A DNA stretch of 6,235 nucleotides, from positions 1,020 through 7,254 of the forward strand of contig DOZP01000229.1 of NCBI GenBank assembly GCA_003517945.1, written 5' to 3'. The notes beneath the pieces were generated by a model. That model made no database searches. It was not told the DNA's origin and worked only from the letters and a program-made list of their open reading frames with translations. The DNA comes from Porphyromonadaceae bacterium. GTDB taxonomy: Bacteria > Bacteroidota > Bacteroidia > Bacteroidales > Tannerellaceae. Positions 6,230 through 6,235 of this stretch are shown here, piece by piece (the stretch's first letter is position 1; each line of letters begins with the position of its first letter). Made by a program: the position numbers and the translations under genes.

Positions 6230-6235
6230 CTCTTT

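Overview
The window looks like a chromosomal piece from a member of the Bacteroidota, probably order Bacteroidales. The evidence is indirect. Three intergenic sites match the TAnnTTTG -7 box of Bacteroides-type promoters fully or at seven of eight bases. Starts lack Shine-Dalgarno sequences and are preceded by A-rich stretches. A long sensor kinase joins a periplasmic TPR array to a histidine kinase, which is common in this phylum. Base composition is moderate and there is no transposase, phage, CRISPR or RNA gene.

Left part (1-999, all minus strand): the 5' end of a BadF/BcrA-type CoA-dehydratase activase runs off the left edge. Next comes a small unrecognised exported protein (416-874) with its own clear -7 box, then an AT-rich spacer. 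Middle (997-3144, minus): a TPR sensor histidine kinase with signal anchor, TPR repeats, one further membrane helix and a complete HisKA/HATPase core. No response regulator is visible. Right part (3397-6229, plus): a two-gene unit coding for an SPFH (Band 7, YdjI-like) protein with a C-terminal GYF_2 domain, then a double zinc-ribbon, two-helix membrane protein of the YdjG-like family.

The kinase and the SPFH unit diverge from a 252-bp region, which is the most interesting part of the window. It holds a perfect 21-bp inverted repeat (3191-3211 and 3229-3249). Each arm contains the 16-bp palindrome TGAGTAAnnTTACTCA. On each side the outer end of the arm carries an ATTG that lies exactly 20 bp from a -7 box facing outward (3268-3275 on plus; 3172-3165 on minus). 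The plausible reading is a mirror-symmetric divergent promoter with paired operators, co-regulating the kinase and the SPFH/zinc-ribbon pair. Downstream of the plus promoter, a leader of about 115 nt can fold in mutually exclusive ways, one of them a short GC hairpin followed by seven T, so attenuation is possible.

Functional picture (inference): B. subtilis YdjI/YdjG homologues work at the membrane with the PspA envelope-stress system. The right-hand pair may be a membrane-associated SPFH complex, and the divergent kinase an envelope sensor under the same control. No PspA gene is in view, and the window ends six bases after the second gene, so the operon may continue.
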